This document shows, piece after piece, positions 8,382 to 16,675 of a stretch of 64,000 bases of DNA. Within the stretch, counting starts at the first letter, position 1; the number at the start of each line of letters is the position of its first letter. The notes beneath the pieces are model-generated. The model saw nothing but the letters and a program-made list of their open reading frames with translations. It was not told the origin of the DNA and did not search any database. The position numbers were made by a program, and so were the translations under genes. The DNA is from Paenibacillus uliginis N3/975 (GTDB lineage: Bacteria; Bacillota; Bacilli; Paenibacillales; Paenibacillaceae): contig NZ_LT840184.1 in NCBI RefSeq assembly GCF_900177425.1, positions 1,081,487 through 1,145,486 on the forward strand, in the 5' to 3' direction.

Positions 8382-9197
8382 TTGACAGCGCTGATCCGTC
8401 ATAAAGGTTGGAAGTGGGGATTTAGAAGCACGATTTTGCTCTATTTTGGCGTACTTGTTGTCCTTCCGGTATTAGGAGTGTATGTGCAGTCATTTTCCGC
8501 CGGATGGGAGCATTTTGCGGCCAGTCTGCTGGATCCGATCGCCTGGAAAGCTGTTCTACTAACGTTGAAGCTGGGATTCATCTCTGCGCTGATCAACATT
8601 GTGGTTGGCACAATGGTTGCATGGGTGCTGACCCGATATCGCTTTCCCGGCAGGACGCTACTGAACAGTCTCGTTGATTTACCGTTCGCTTTGCCGACGG
8701 CGGTGGGGGGACTGATGATCCTGCTTCTACTGGGGCCAGGTAGCCTGATTGGGCAGGTTGCGGAAGGTCTTGGTTTTGAAATTGTGTTTCACCAGCCCGC
8801 TATTGTGATTGCCATGGTCTTTGTGACTTTTCCATTTGTTATACGTGCAGTTCAGCCACTCCTTGAGGAGCTAGAGCCGTCCCAGGAAGAAGCGGCTTAC
8901 ACGATGGGGGCTTCGAAGGCTCGTACTTTTTTTCGTGTGATTCTTCCATCCATGAGCCCGGGAATTATTAGCGGCGGGATGCTGGCTTTGTCCAGGGCAA
9001 TCGCGGAATTCGGCGCCGTTGTGCTGGTAGCCGGCAACATTCCGGGACGAACACTCGTGGCGTCTGTCTTCATCTATGGTGAAATAGAAAGTGATAATCC
9101 AGCCGGTGCGGCAGCGGTATCTGTATTGCTCCTTACCCTGTCTTTTATCGTTCTATGGATTATGAACCGGGTGCAGCAGAGGAGGGGATGGACGTGA
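8382..9197 (+). CDS. cysT: Sulfate ABC transporter permease CysT
   Basis: 271 aa. One of two membrane subunits of the sulfate/thiosulfate importer. Six hydrophobic segments are visible, and the EAA loop that docks the ATPase reads EEAAYTMGASKARTFFRVILP (about residues 168-188). The start is TTG at 8382, with GGAGG eight bases upstream; no better ATG is near. The stop overlaps the cysW start by four bases, showing translational coupling. The two permeases share the same layout but differ clearly in sequence. Confidence 0.93.
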   Translation: MTALIRHKGWKWGFRSTILLYFGVLVVLPVLGVYVQSFSAGWEHFAASLLDPIAWKAVLLTLKLGFISALINIVVGTMVAWVLTRYRFPGRTLLNSLVDLPFALPTAVGGLMILLLLGPGSLIGQVAEGLGFEIVFHQPAIVIAMVFVTFPFVIRAVQPLLEELEPSQEEAAYTMGASKARTFFRVILPSMSPGIISGGMLALSRAIAEFGAVVLVAGNIPGRTLVASVFIYGEIESDNPAGAAAVSVLLLTLSFIVLWIMNRVQQRRGWT

Positions 9198-9991
9198 GAA
9201 AGTTAACGATTGGACTTACGTATGCGGTGTTCTTCATTCTTCTGATTGCTCCCCTATCCAAAATTGTTACAGGGGCATTCAGCGGCGGGTTGGTCGGATT
9301 GGGTAAGGCGCTAGGAAGACCCGAGGCGATCCACGCACTGCTGATGACGGGGTCTATCGTGGTCATTGTGACATTGCTGAATGCTCTGTTCGGCATTATG
9401 TTGGCTCTTTATCTCGTTCGGGCGACGTGGCTCAGCGGGAAAATAAAAAGCTTGCTGAACAGCATTGTGGATCTTCCATATGCGGTGTCACCCGTCATCG
9501 GCGGTCTGATGATCGTACTTATTTTGGGACCGGACAGTATTATCGGAGGATTTCTTGAAGGAGCCGGCTTTAAGGTCGTGTATGCTTTCCCCGGTATGGT
9601 CATTGCGACGCTGTTTGTTACCTTCCCACTGATGGTTCGTGAAGTTATGCCTGTTCTGCAGGAAATAGGTACGGATCAGGAGCAGGCAGCCTCGACGCTT
9701 GGTGCATATGGCTGGATGACCTTCCGGAAGGTAACCTGGCCTATGATCCGTTGGGCCGTTGTTTATGGGATGGTACTGACGATTGCCCGCTCACTGGGAG
9801 AGTTCGGTGCTGTTCTTGTGGTTTCAGGAAACATCATGAATAGGACGCAAACCGCAACAACCCTCGTATATCAGGATGTTGAGAATTTTAATGTTGCGGC
9901 GGCGAGTGGGGTTGCCTTGGTGCTGGCTGCTTTTTCAGCGGGCCTCTTGCTCTTGATGGAATGGGTCAAAAAGAGAAAGGAAGTGCATTGA
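9194..9991 (+). CDS. cysW: Sulfate ABC transporter permease CysW
   Basis: 265 aa, six membrane segments, EAA loop QAASTLGAYGWMTFRKVTWP. It pairs with CysT in the inner-membrane channel for sulfate. I place the start at GTG 9194, which forms a GTGA overlap with the cysT stop and has AGGAGG (9180-9185) eight bases upstream. An ATG at 9188 is only two bases from that site, and an ATG at 9155 lies inside cysT without one. The cysA start follows the stop after one base. Confidence 0.92.
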   Translation: MRKLTIGLTYAVFFILLIAPLSKIVTGAFSGGLVGLGKALGRPEAIHALLMTGSIVVIVTLLNALFGIMLALYLVRATWLSGKIKSLLNSIVDLPYAVSPVIGGLMIVLILGPDSIIGGFLEGAGFKVVYAFPGMVIATLFVTFPLMVREVMPVLQEIGTDQEQAASTLGAYGWMTFRKVTWPMIRWAVVYGMVLTIARSLGEFGAVLVVSGNIMNRTQTATTLVYQDVENFNVAAASGVALVLAAFSAGLLLLMEWVKKRKEVH

Positions 9992-9992
9992 T

Positions 9993-11057
9993 ATGCATGT
10001 GCAAGTTCGTGATCTGAACAAACATTTCGGCACCTTTCATGCTGTGAAGGATGTCAGCTTCGATATTGAGAAGGGGCATTTAATCGGACTTCTCGGTCCA
10101 AGTGGCGGCGGCAAAACGTCCATACTACGTATGTTGGCAGGACTCGAAACCCCTGATTCCGGTCAAATCTGTTTCCATGGTCAGGTCGTGAACGACATAC
10201 CGCCCCAAGAACGCGGCATCGGGTTTGTGTTTCAGAACTATGCGCTATTCAAGCATATGACGGTATTTGATAATATCGCATTCGGATTGAAGGTGAAGAA
10301 AGCTCCCAAGGCCAAGATAAAAGACCGGGTGATGGAGCTGGTGGAATTGACGGGACTCAGTGGATTTGAACGTCGTTATCCCCACCAACTGTCCGGTGGA
10401 CAGCGTCAGCGAGTTGCCTTTGCCCGGGCTTTGGCACCAGAGCCGCAGCTGCTTCTGCTCGATGAGCCTTTTGCCGCCATTGATGCAAAGATCCGCCAGG
10501 AACTTCGTTCATGGTTGAGGGAATTGATTGAACGGGTAGGCATTACATCAATTTTTGTGACTCATGACCAGGATGAAGCGATTGAGGTTGCTGATGAGAT
10601 TATGATTATCAATCAGGGTCGGGTAGAACAGAAAGGGACACCGTGGGATATTTACAAGGAGCCGACAACACCATTTGTTGCGACCTTTATCGGCGAATCT
10701 ACCATAGTTGAGAATGCATCGGATTTGAAAGGATTTGATGCTACCGCGAACGGACCGCAAGCTCAAGCGTTAATCCGTCCTGAATATATCGAGATCGGCG
10801 GAGAGCATGACTTTCCTATCCTTTCGGCCACCGAAAAGGGTATCGTCAGACATCTGCATTTTCGCGGAAGTGAATGGCTTGTTGAAGTAGAGGTTAACGG
10901 ATATAAGCTAATTACTTATCGTTCCTTGGAGAAAGAAACTCTGCAGCCCGGACAAGACGTTCGTGTGCTTGTACATCGTGCTTATTTGTTTAACGACGAG
11001 AACAGCTGGATTGAGGAGAACCGGCTCAAGGTTGATCCGATGCCGATCATGATCTGA
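9993..11057 (+). CDS. cysA: Sulfate ABC transporter ATP-binding protein CysA
   Basis: 354 aa. The ATPase domain has Walker A GPSGGGKTS (about residues 34-42), Q-loop FVFQNYALFKHMTV, signature LSGGQRQRVAFARAL, Walker B LLLLDEPFAAID and switch His in VTHDQDEA. A TOBE-type C-terminal regulatory domain follows (about 240-345). It energises sulfate import with CysT and CysW. Distance to cysW is one base, so it is firmly in the operon. The tail after about residue 340 is short and unremarkable. Confidence 0.95.
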   Translation: MHVQVRDLNKHFGTFHAVKDVSFDIEKGHLIGLLGPSGGGKTSILRMLAGLETPDSGQICFHGQVVNDIPPQERGIGFVFQNYALFKHMTVFDNIAFGLKVKKAPKAKIKDRVMELVELTGLSGFERRYPHQLSGGQRQRVAFARALAPEPQLLLLDEPFAAIDAKIRQELRSWLRELIERVGITSIFVTHDQDEAIEVADEIMIINQGRVEQKGTPWDIYKEPTTPFVATFIGESTIVENASDLKGFDATANGPQAQALIRPEYIEIGGEHDFPILSATEKGIVRHLHFRGSEWLVEVEVNGYKLITYRSLEKETLQPGQDVRVLVHRAYLFNDENSWIEENRLKVDPMPIMI

Positions 11058-11079
11058 TATATGAGGGAGGAGGGAGAGG

Positions 11080-12144
11080 ATGAGGAAACGGTATCGGTTG
11101 GTGAAAGTTTCCCATAGCATTGGGATGGGCATGCTTCTCCTGCTTCTCCCGTTGCTGGCAGGTTGTGCAGACAGTAATGTGAATGAAAAGACGGCATCTG
11201 CACAACCCGGTGAACGTTTACTAGTCATTGGCGCTTACAGCGTGGCCCGGGATGCGATGGCTGAAATTGTGCCTGCTTTTCGGGAGAAGTGGCTTGAGCA
11301 GACTGGCGAGCGAATTAACTTCCAGGAATCTTACGAGGCGTCCGGTACACAGGCCCGCTCCATTACAGGAGGTTTTGAAGCAGATGTTACTCTGCTGGCG
11401 CTAGAAGGGGATGTGGATAAGCTGGTGAAATCCGGTCTTGTGGAAAAGGACTGGAACCAGCAGCCTTATGGCGGTATGGTTACCCGCTCGATTGTAGTCC
11501 TCGGGACAAGGGAAGGCAACCCGAAGGGAATACAGGATTTCGATGATCTTGTAAGGCCTGATGTGAAAGTGCTGTACCCGAATCCGAAGACGTCCGGCGG
11601 TGCACAGTGGGATATTAATGCGATATATGGTGCGGGCCTAAAACGTTCCGAAGAGCAGGGAGGCAAGGATCCCGCTGCGGCTAAAGCTTTTCTGAAGCAA
11701 GTGCACCGCAACGTGGAGTCGCTAGACAAAAGCGGTCGTGCCTCGATGGCGGCGTTTGAATACGGCGTGGGTGATGTGATCGTCACGTATGAAAATGAGC
11801 TGCTGGCGCGAATTGCCCAAGGTGTAAAGTATGACATTGTTATTCCGAAATATACGATGCTGATCGAAAACCCCGCCGCTGTCGTTCACCAATACGCAAA
11901 AGAGCACGGAACGCTTGATGTAGCAGAGGCCTTTGTGGAATATTTGCATTCACCGGAAGCGCAGCGTGTATTTATGAAATACGGTTTCCGTCCGGTGGAG
12001 GAATCGGTGTACCATGAAGGGAAACAACAATTTCCACAGCCTCCCGGACTTTTTAATATTCAGTATCTCGGCGGCTGGGAGCAGGTGCGTGAAACACTTT
12101 ATTCGAAGAGGGGAATCTGGTACCAGGTGCTGGCTGGGATATGA
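11080..12144 (+). CDS. sbp: Sulfate-binding lipoprotein of the ABC importer
   Basis: 354 aa. The N-terminus has a lipoprotein signal with lipobox LLAGC (Cys about residue 28), so the protein is anchored outside the membrane and delivers sulfate to CysTW. The family core is seen in QESYEASGTQARSI, the segment after FEADVTLLALEGDVDKL, and YPNPKTSGGAQWDINAIYG. It lies 22 bases after cysA with a good GGGAGGAGGG site. Its position at the end of the operon is unusual, since the binding-protein gene usually comes first in Bacillales. A thiosulfate preference cannot be excluded. Confidence 0.92.
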   Translation: MRKRYRLVKVSHSIGMGMLLLLLPLLAGCADSNVNEKTASAQPGERLLVIGAYSVARDAMAEIVPAFREKWLEQTGERINFQESYEASGTQARSITGGFEADVTLLALEGDVDKLVKSGLVEKDWNQQPYGGMVTRSIVVLGTREGNPKGIQDFDDLVRPDVKVLYPNPKTSGGAQWDINAIYGAGLKRSEEQGGKDPAAAKAFLKQVHRNVESLDKSGRASMAAFEYGVGDVIVTYENELLARIAQGVKYDIVIPKYTMLIENPAAVVHQYAKEHGTLDVAEAFVEYLHSPEAQRVFMKYGFRPVEESVYHEGKQQFPQPPGLFNIQYLGGWEQVRETLYSKRGIWYQVLAGI

Positions 12145-12194
12145 TGATGCGTGTTTGGGTAAATTCCAGTTAATCCTCCTAAAGTTACTAAAGT

Positions 12195-12235
12195 AATAAC
12201 GCCCTCTGCCGAGTATGCGCAGAGGGCGTTATTTA
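12195..12235 (+). terminator. Terminator of the sulfate operon
   Basis: Perfect 15-base stem AATAACGCCCTCTGC / GCAGAGGGCGTTATT with a short loop and a T-rich tail. Confidence 0.8.
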
Positions 12236-12265
12236 TTTAGCCGACAACTAATAGGATGATATTTT

Positions 12266-12853
12266 TCAAATGAGAGCTGAATCCGTCAGGCTAAGTTTGT
12301 TGTTACTTTCCCACTCTTCCCGTGTTATCCCCATCCGAATGGAGTCATAATATACACCTTCATAGTATCGGCACTGGCGCATACGGCCTTCTAGCTGCAT
12401 CCCGACCTTCTCGGCACAGCGCATCATTCTGGGGTTTCCCGACCAAGTCGTAATCCCAACCCGGCCTATGTTCAGAGTCTCGAATAAGTAATCCACCCAT
12501 AAAGAGAGGGCATCTGTACCGTATCCGCCGCTCCAATAATCAGGAGAATAGATGACGATTCCTGCCTCCAGCCAGCGAGTGCCCTTGCTCTCCCAGTAAT
12601 AAGTGACCATTCCAATGATCTGGCCATCAGCTTCAATGATTAGGTCGTCCGGAAGGTCATCCGAGGTAAAGTTCGTCCCCCATTGCTGTAAAAATTGTTC
12701 ATACGTTCTGTGGTCCAGCGGAAAATAAGGAGCATCATACTTTTTCCATTCCGGCTGGTCACATCCGTAAATGAGATCGTACAGCACCGGCATATCTTCC
12801 ATGGCGCGTGTCCGTAGGGTAACCCGTTTTCCTTGTAACAATACTTTTTTCAT
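12266..12853 (-). CDS. GNAT family N-acetyltransferase (RimJ/RimL type)
   Basis: 195 aa from the ATG at 12853, chosen because GGAGGA precedes it and the family starts at KVLLQGKRVTLR; an ATG 12 codons earlier lacks a site. The acetyl-CoA-binding region is SPDYWSGGYGTDALSLWVDY (about residues 105-124) and the C-terminal CAEKVGMQLEGRMRQCRYYEG is typical of acetyltransferases acting on ribosomal proteins or amino groups of small molecules. The real substrate is not known. It stands alone between convergent and divergent neighbours. Confidence 0.88.
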   Translation of the reverse strand: MKKVLLQGKRVTLRTRAMEDMPVLYDLIYGCDQPEWKKYDAPYFPLDHRTYEQFLQQWGTNFTSDDLPDDLIIEADGQIIGMVTYYWESKGTRWLEAGIVIYSPDYWSGGYGTDALSLWVDYLFETLNIGRVGITTWSGNPRMMRCAEKVGMQLEGRMRQCRYYEGVYYDSIRMGITREEWESNNKLSLTDSALI

Positions 12854-13061
12854 CGTGTGAAAAATCCTCCGTATCATATCATTATCCATTTGCTTAAAAT
12901 GTCAATTGTTCCTATTTCAACAACCATCAGCTGTATTCCTTTATTTCCAAGCCATGCAAATAAATTCAGTCTGGAGACAACTTCCTTGAAAAAAATAACG
13001 TTTATAAATATATGAAAATATACAGAACATGTTATGGCAAAAGGGAAGGAGAAAGACTTTT

Positions 13062-14318
13062 ATGACTAGAAAATGGATTCTATGGGGCTTATGCATACTT
13101 CTTGTATTGCCAGCTTGCGGGATAAATGAGTCAACCGATAAACAGCATTCACAGAAAGAGGGGCGGCAACTAACGCTTGATCCTAAAGAAAGAGCCGCTG
13201 TCCTCGATAAATTGGATAAAAAAATCGTAGAGGCACAAAATGCATTTGGTCTGCGTCTTCACCAGAAGATATCGAAGCAGGGGACCGGAGACAATGTCAT
13301 CATCTCTCCATACAGCCTATCTGCGGCTCTGGCTTTGGCCTATAACGGAAGTGCTGGTGATACAGCGAAGGAAATGGAGCGGGTTCTAGGCTGGAGTGAT
13401 ATGGGTCTTGCCCAGGTGAATGATGCCAACCGTCAGCTGAAATCGCTTCTGGAACATGGGGGCGGAGCGACACTGAATATTGCTAATTCTGTATGGATTC
13501 AGAACCAATTTGTAATAAAGGAATCATACTTGAATGTGGTTAAAGATCGATACGACGCAGAAATCAAGATGACGGATTTAAGTCACGACGATTCCGTTAA
13601 GGAAATTAACAGCTGGGTAGATCAGAAAACAAACGGGAAGATTACCGAACTGTATAAGGACCCTCCATTTACCAAAGCTGTCCTAATCAATGCCATTTAT
13701 TTTAACGGAGGGTGGATGGATGAATTCGATCCCCAGCGCACAAAAGAGGAGAATTTCACATTGGCGGATGGGACCGTTAAGAGGGTTCCTATGATGAAGC
13801 AGGAGCGGGGATTCAGTTACAAGGAAAGTGACAAATGGCAGGCTGTGCGCCTTCCATATGGGGACGGACGGATGCATATGCTCGTTGTTGTCCCGAGCAA
13901 AGAATCATCACTTGATGAACTACATAAGGAGCTGTGGAGAGACCCATCGATATGGCAGGACGAGTATTCGTTTGAGACGGTGAAGCTGGAGCTTCCCCGT
14001 TTTAAGGCTGAGTTGTCAGCAGAGCTAACCGATGTGCTTAAGGCAGCTGGAATCCGGAAAGCTTTCGATCCAAAGACGGCTGATTTTAGCGCCATGGCTG
14101 AATCGCCATTATATATCGGAAGAGTACAGCATAAAGTGGTAGTGGATGTAAACGAAAAGGGGACAGAGGCGGCTGCAGTCACATCGATTGATATGCCGAC
14201 CAGTGCAGCACCGCTGCAAAACCCGATTAAGATGATTGCAGACCGACCGTTTTTTTTCGCGATTGAAGATCGGGACACGGAAACCTGGCTGTTCATGGGG
14301 TCCGTCACCAATCCCTAG
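13062..14318 (+). CDS. Serpin family serine protease inhibitor, lipoprotein
   Basis: 418 aa from ATG 13062, preceded by AAGGGAAGGAGA; an upstream ATG at 13029 would put 11 odd residues before the signal peptide. The signal ends in LVLPAC, a lipobox, so the inhibitor is probably surface-tethered. Serpin landmarks are NVIISPYSLSAALALAYNGS, NAIYFNGGWMDEFD and the C-terminal RPFFFAIEDRDTETWLFMG. The hinge of the reactive loop reads NEKGTEAAAVTS with small residues, as in inhibitory serpins. Counting from the P17 glutamate places P1 near the serine of MPTSAAP. It should trap a serine or cysteine protease by suicide cleavage; the target is unknown. Confidence 0.93.
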   Translation: MTRKWILWGLCILLVLPACGINESTDKQHSQKEGRQLTLDPKERAAVLDKLDKKIVEAQNAFGLRLHQKISKQGTGDNVIISPYSLSAALALAYNGSAGDTAKEMERVLGWSDMGLAQVNDANRQLKSLLEHGGGATLNIANSVWIQNQFVIKESYLNVVKDRYDAEIKMTDLSHDDSVKEINSWVDQKTNGKITELYKDPPFTKAVLINAIYFNGGWMDEFDPQRTKEENFTLADGTVKRVPMMKQERGFSYKESDKWQAVRLPYGDGRMHMLVVVPSKESSLDELHKELWRDPSIWQDEYSFETVKLELPRFKAELSAELTDVLKAAGIRKAFDPKTADFSAMAESPLYIGRVQHKVVVDVNEKGTEAAAVTSIDMPTSAAPLQNPIKMIADRPFFFAIEDRDTETWLFMGSVTNP

Positions 14319-14361
14319 CATATAATAAATGATCAAATATTTCCCATAAAATAGGTAACTT

Positions 14362-14370
14362 TGTTATAAT
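14362..14370 (+). promoter_or_regulatory. Extended -10 promoter of the TIR-like gene
   Basis: TGTTATAAT (TG-N-TATAAT) lies 42 bases before the GTG start of the TIR-like gene; no matching -35 box is evident, typical of extended -10 promoters. Confidence 0.5.
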
Positions 14371-14412
14371 GGTCGAATAATAGTAAATTGAACAACAAGG
14401 GGAGTATATGAT

Positions 14413-15450
14413 GTGCCTATGTCCATTCCAAAGCCGAATTTATTCATTGGTTCATCCAGAGAAGCCATCAAGTATGCCCGCGCCATTCATGAACAAATCA
14501 AGAGGACAGCTCAGGTAACACCGTGGTATGGTGGAACATTCGGGGCCAATGCGTATACGATGGAAGCACTGGAGCGGCAGCTGGAACAAAGTGACTTCGG
14601 CGTGTTCGTATTTTCTCCCGACGATGTGGCTCTTATTCGGGGAAAGCATGTTTTCATAACGAGGGACAACACCCTGTTTGAGATGGGGTTGTTCTGGGGA
14701 AGGTTAGGAAGGCGACGAGTTTTTTGCATCGTGCCTGATCAGGTGGAACCTGACGATCAATTGATTCAGGATGTCACGATAAAAGAATATCATCTTCTAT
14801 CCGATCTGCAGGGACTTACGCTCTTGGAATACGAGCTGCGGAGTGATCAGGATTACAAGTCGGCGGTGGATGTCGCCTGTGGACACATCATAAACGCGAT
14901 TGAAGCAGAGTCATTTTTTAATAACCCGACCGAAGTCATCGAGCAGAAGGAAGCTGAGCTGAAGCGTAAGCAAAGTGTGCTCCATTTTTTCTGGGAGTAT
15001 AATCGTAATGTGAATGTAACGGATCTCTCTGAGAAATATCACGCACTTAGCGAAGCGGTGCGTAATTCTTTGCTTCCGCCTACGCGAGGAGACTTCCGCG
15101 TCACCGGAGCTGCATTTTGGGCGAAATCTGGAAATGATGGAATGGCTCAGCTCGGAGGTAATATAGGAAGAGGACGTTTTTTTTCGTTTAACGCAAATGA
15201 CAGTAATAGGGGTACCCAGCAGTCGATTTACGTGATAGACGTCTATAACACCGGTAAATGGGCATTTTATCACGAAGAGGAAGTTGCGCAGGTGTATGTG
15301 TTCTGCTATCCTTTAGGTGTAAATCATGTTTTATCGGTTCATTTAACAGGACATCAGACGCTATCTGACGAAGAACTTGGAGAAGTCGTTGAGCATAATC
15401 GTGAACTGCTTCGAACCATCAGGCATTTAGTTGGAGGGGATTCCGTATGA
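14413..15450 (+). CDS. TIR-like (PF10137-type) effector fused to a GAF-like C-terminal domain
   Basis: 345 aa. Residues 8-110 match the TIR-like domain of CAP12/Pycsar-type effectors: NLFIGSSREAIKYARAIHEQ, WYGGTFGANAYTMEALERQL, DFGVFVFSPDD, then RDNTLFEMGLFWGRLGRRR. Glu90 in FEMGLFWG is the expected NAD-cleaving residue. About residues 165-190 are helical and charged, likely a linker. Residues 190-340 look like a GAF-type sensor (VYVFCYPLGVNHVLSVHLTG followed by SDEELGEVVEHNRELL), an inference from pattern only. GTG at 14413 is used because AAGGGGAG stands eight bases upstream; ATG 14419 is an alternative. The stop overlaps the next start (ATGA). Such proteins usually kill infected cells by NAD depletion after phage sensing. 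No cyclase gene is adjacent. Confidence 0.8.
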   Translation: MPMSIPKPNLFIGSSREAIKYARAIHEQIKRTAQVTPWYGGTFGANAYTMEALERQLEQSDFGVFVFSPDDVALIRGKHVFITRDNTLFEMGLFWGRLGRRRVFCIVPDQVEPDDQLIQDVTIKEYHLLSDLQGLTLLEYELRSDQDYKSAVDVACGHIINAIEAESFFNNPTEVIEQKEAELKRKQSVLHFFWEYNRNVNVTDLSEKYHALSEAVRNSLLPPTRGDFRVTGAAFWAKSGNDGMAQLGGNIGRGRFFSFNANDSNRGTQQSIYVIDVYNTGKWAFYHEEEVAQVYVFCYPLGVNHVLSVHLTGHQTLSDEELGEVVEHNRELLRTIRHLVGGDSV

Positions 15451-15677
15451 GCAGGAATGAGAAAAAGAAGATTGCAGGAAATCTTGGGTCCGCCAGCAGT
15501 CATTGGGTGGTCCGCGGAAGTATTCCTGTGGAGGGTGCTTTGAAACCGCGCGAGCGTTCTGGGAGACGACAGAAGAAATCAAGCATTTATATCGGTCCTT
15601 CCGTAGAAGGTACAGATAAGAAGTATGTTAAAGTTATCAGCGGAGCGGTAGATGACAAGAAGCCCTCATTTGCATAA
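15447..15677 (+). CDS. Small basic protein translationally coupled to the TIR-like gene
   Basis: 76 aa, unrecognised. The ATG overlaps the TIR-like stop as ATGA and has GGAGGGG nine bases upstream, so it is a real, coupled gene. The protein is rich in Lys and Arg (NEKKKIAG near the start, PRERSGRRQKKSS in the middle), and the C-terminal part KYVKVISGAVDDKKPSFA is less charged. There is no signal peptide or membrane segment. Coupling suggests a partner, regulator or antitoxin-like protein of the TIR effector, which is inference only. A terminator follows 48 bases later, so the pair forms a closed two-gene unit. Confidence 0.7.
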   Translation: MSRNEKKKIAGNLGSASSHWVVRGSIPVEGALKPRERSGRRQKKSSIYIGPSVEGTDKKYVKVISGAVDDKKPSFA

Positions 15678-15724
15678 TTCATAATGAAACTGCCGGGTTT
15701 CCGGTGTAATCATAGGTTAGATGT

Positions 15725-15756
15725 AAGCCGTTCGGCATGCTGCCGGCGGCTTTTAT
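15725..15756 (+). terminator. Terminator closing the TIR-like module
   Basis: AAGCCG..CGGC / GCCG..CGGCTT hairpin followed by TTTATT. Confidence 0.6.
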
Positions 15757-15812
15757 TGAGATATAAGAAGGTATCAACTTCATTTCTCATGGACAGGGAG
15801 AAGGGGAACAGC

Positions 15813-16586
15813 ATGGATACATTAACTTTTTTAGGCACGGGAGATGCTATGGGGGTACCGCGTGTGTACTGCGATTGCGGGGTATGTACTGAAGCTCGCT
15901 CCTTCGGGAACAATCGCCGACTGCGTTCTTCTGTCATGGTAGAGGACGGACAGAATAGGTTTATGATTGACTGTGGTCCGGATTGGCGGAATATGATGGA
16001 AACAAACGGAATTCGGCAGGTGAACCATATGCTGATCACCCATGCACATTTCGATCATATCGGAGGACTTCCCGAATGGTCTGATGCCTGTCGGTGGCTT
16101 AGGGTCAAAGGAAGCCTATATGCTCCTCGGGAAGTGTTGGAACAGATCCAGCGGCAGTATCCTTGGCTGTCGAATCATATGATAATAACAGAGGTAGATG
16201 ACGGCATTACACTTTGCGGCTGGGATATTTCATGCTGGAAGGTGAATCATGGAAAGAATGGTTATTCTCATGCGTATCGGTTGGAAAAGAACGGATTCTC
16301 CTGGGTGTATAACTCGGATTCGATCAACTTGAACGACAAGGAAAAGAAGCCGCTATACGGTTTGGATCTCCTTGTGCTCGGTACAAGCTTTGTCCATGAG
16401 ACGGCGGAGTTTTCAACCCGGTCTGTGTATGACATGAAGGAAGCGGCTGAACTGTTGGCAGAGGTAAAGCCCCAGAAGGCTATTTATACTCATATGTCAC
16501 ATGACGTGGATGTCAATCAGCAGATTGATCTTCCTCCAGGGACGGTTCTGGCCGCTGCCGGTAGGAGTCTGAAGCTGTCCCGCTAA
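15813..16586 (+). CDS. PhnP-like metallo-beta-lactamase-fold hydrolase
   Basis: 257 aa. The N-terminus TFLGTGDAMGVPRVYCDCGVCTEA carries the CxCxxC zinc site typical of PhnP, and the metal motif is THAHFDHIGG (about residues 73-82). PhnP hydrolyses cyclic ribose phosphodiesters in phosphonate breakdown; related proteins act on other phosphodiesters. The start at ATG 15813 has GGGAGAAGGGG upstream; longer starts would add residues overlapping the terminator region. No phosphonate genes are adjacent, so the substrate is uncertain. A terminator shared with the convergent HAD gene follows. Confidence 0.88.
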   Translation: MDTLTFLGTGDAMGVPRVYCDCGVCTEARSFGNNRRLRSSVMVEDGQNRFMIDCGPDWRNMMETNGIRQVNHMLITHAHFDHIGGLPEWSDACRWLRVKGSLYAPREVLEQIQRQYPWLSNHMIITEVDDGITLCGWDISCWKVNHGKNGYSHAYRLEKNGFSWVYNSDSINLNDKEKKPLYGLDLLVLGTSFVHETAEFSTRSVYDMKEAAELLAEVKPQKAIYTHMSHDVDVNQQIDLPPGTVLAAAGRSLKLSR

Positions 16587-16612
16587 GGATTGCTTTATCA
16601 TTGTAATTTTAT

Positions 16613-16662
16613 AAAAGAGGCTCGAACCTAGGCATTCAAAACCTTGGATACGAGCCTCTTTT
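16613..16662. terminator. Bidirectional terminator between convergent genes
   Basis: AAAAGAGGCTCG / CGAGCCTCTTTT perfect arms; A run on one side and T run on the other serve both directions. Confidence 0.75.
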
Positions 16663-16675
16663 GTTCATAAAATAT

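Noticed and set aside
9155..9193. Longer start of cysW at ATG 9155
   Set aside because: It lies inside cysT without a ribosome site, whereas GTG 9194 forms a GTGA overlap with AGGAGG upstream.
12266..16586. Defence island including serpin, TIR-like module and PhnP-like hydrolase
   Set aside because: Only the TIR-like pair has defence features; neighbours have their own terminators and unrelated functions.
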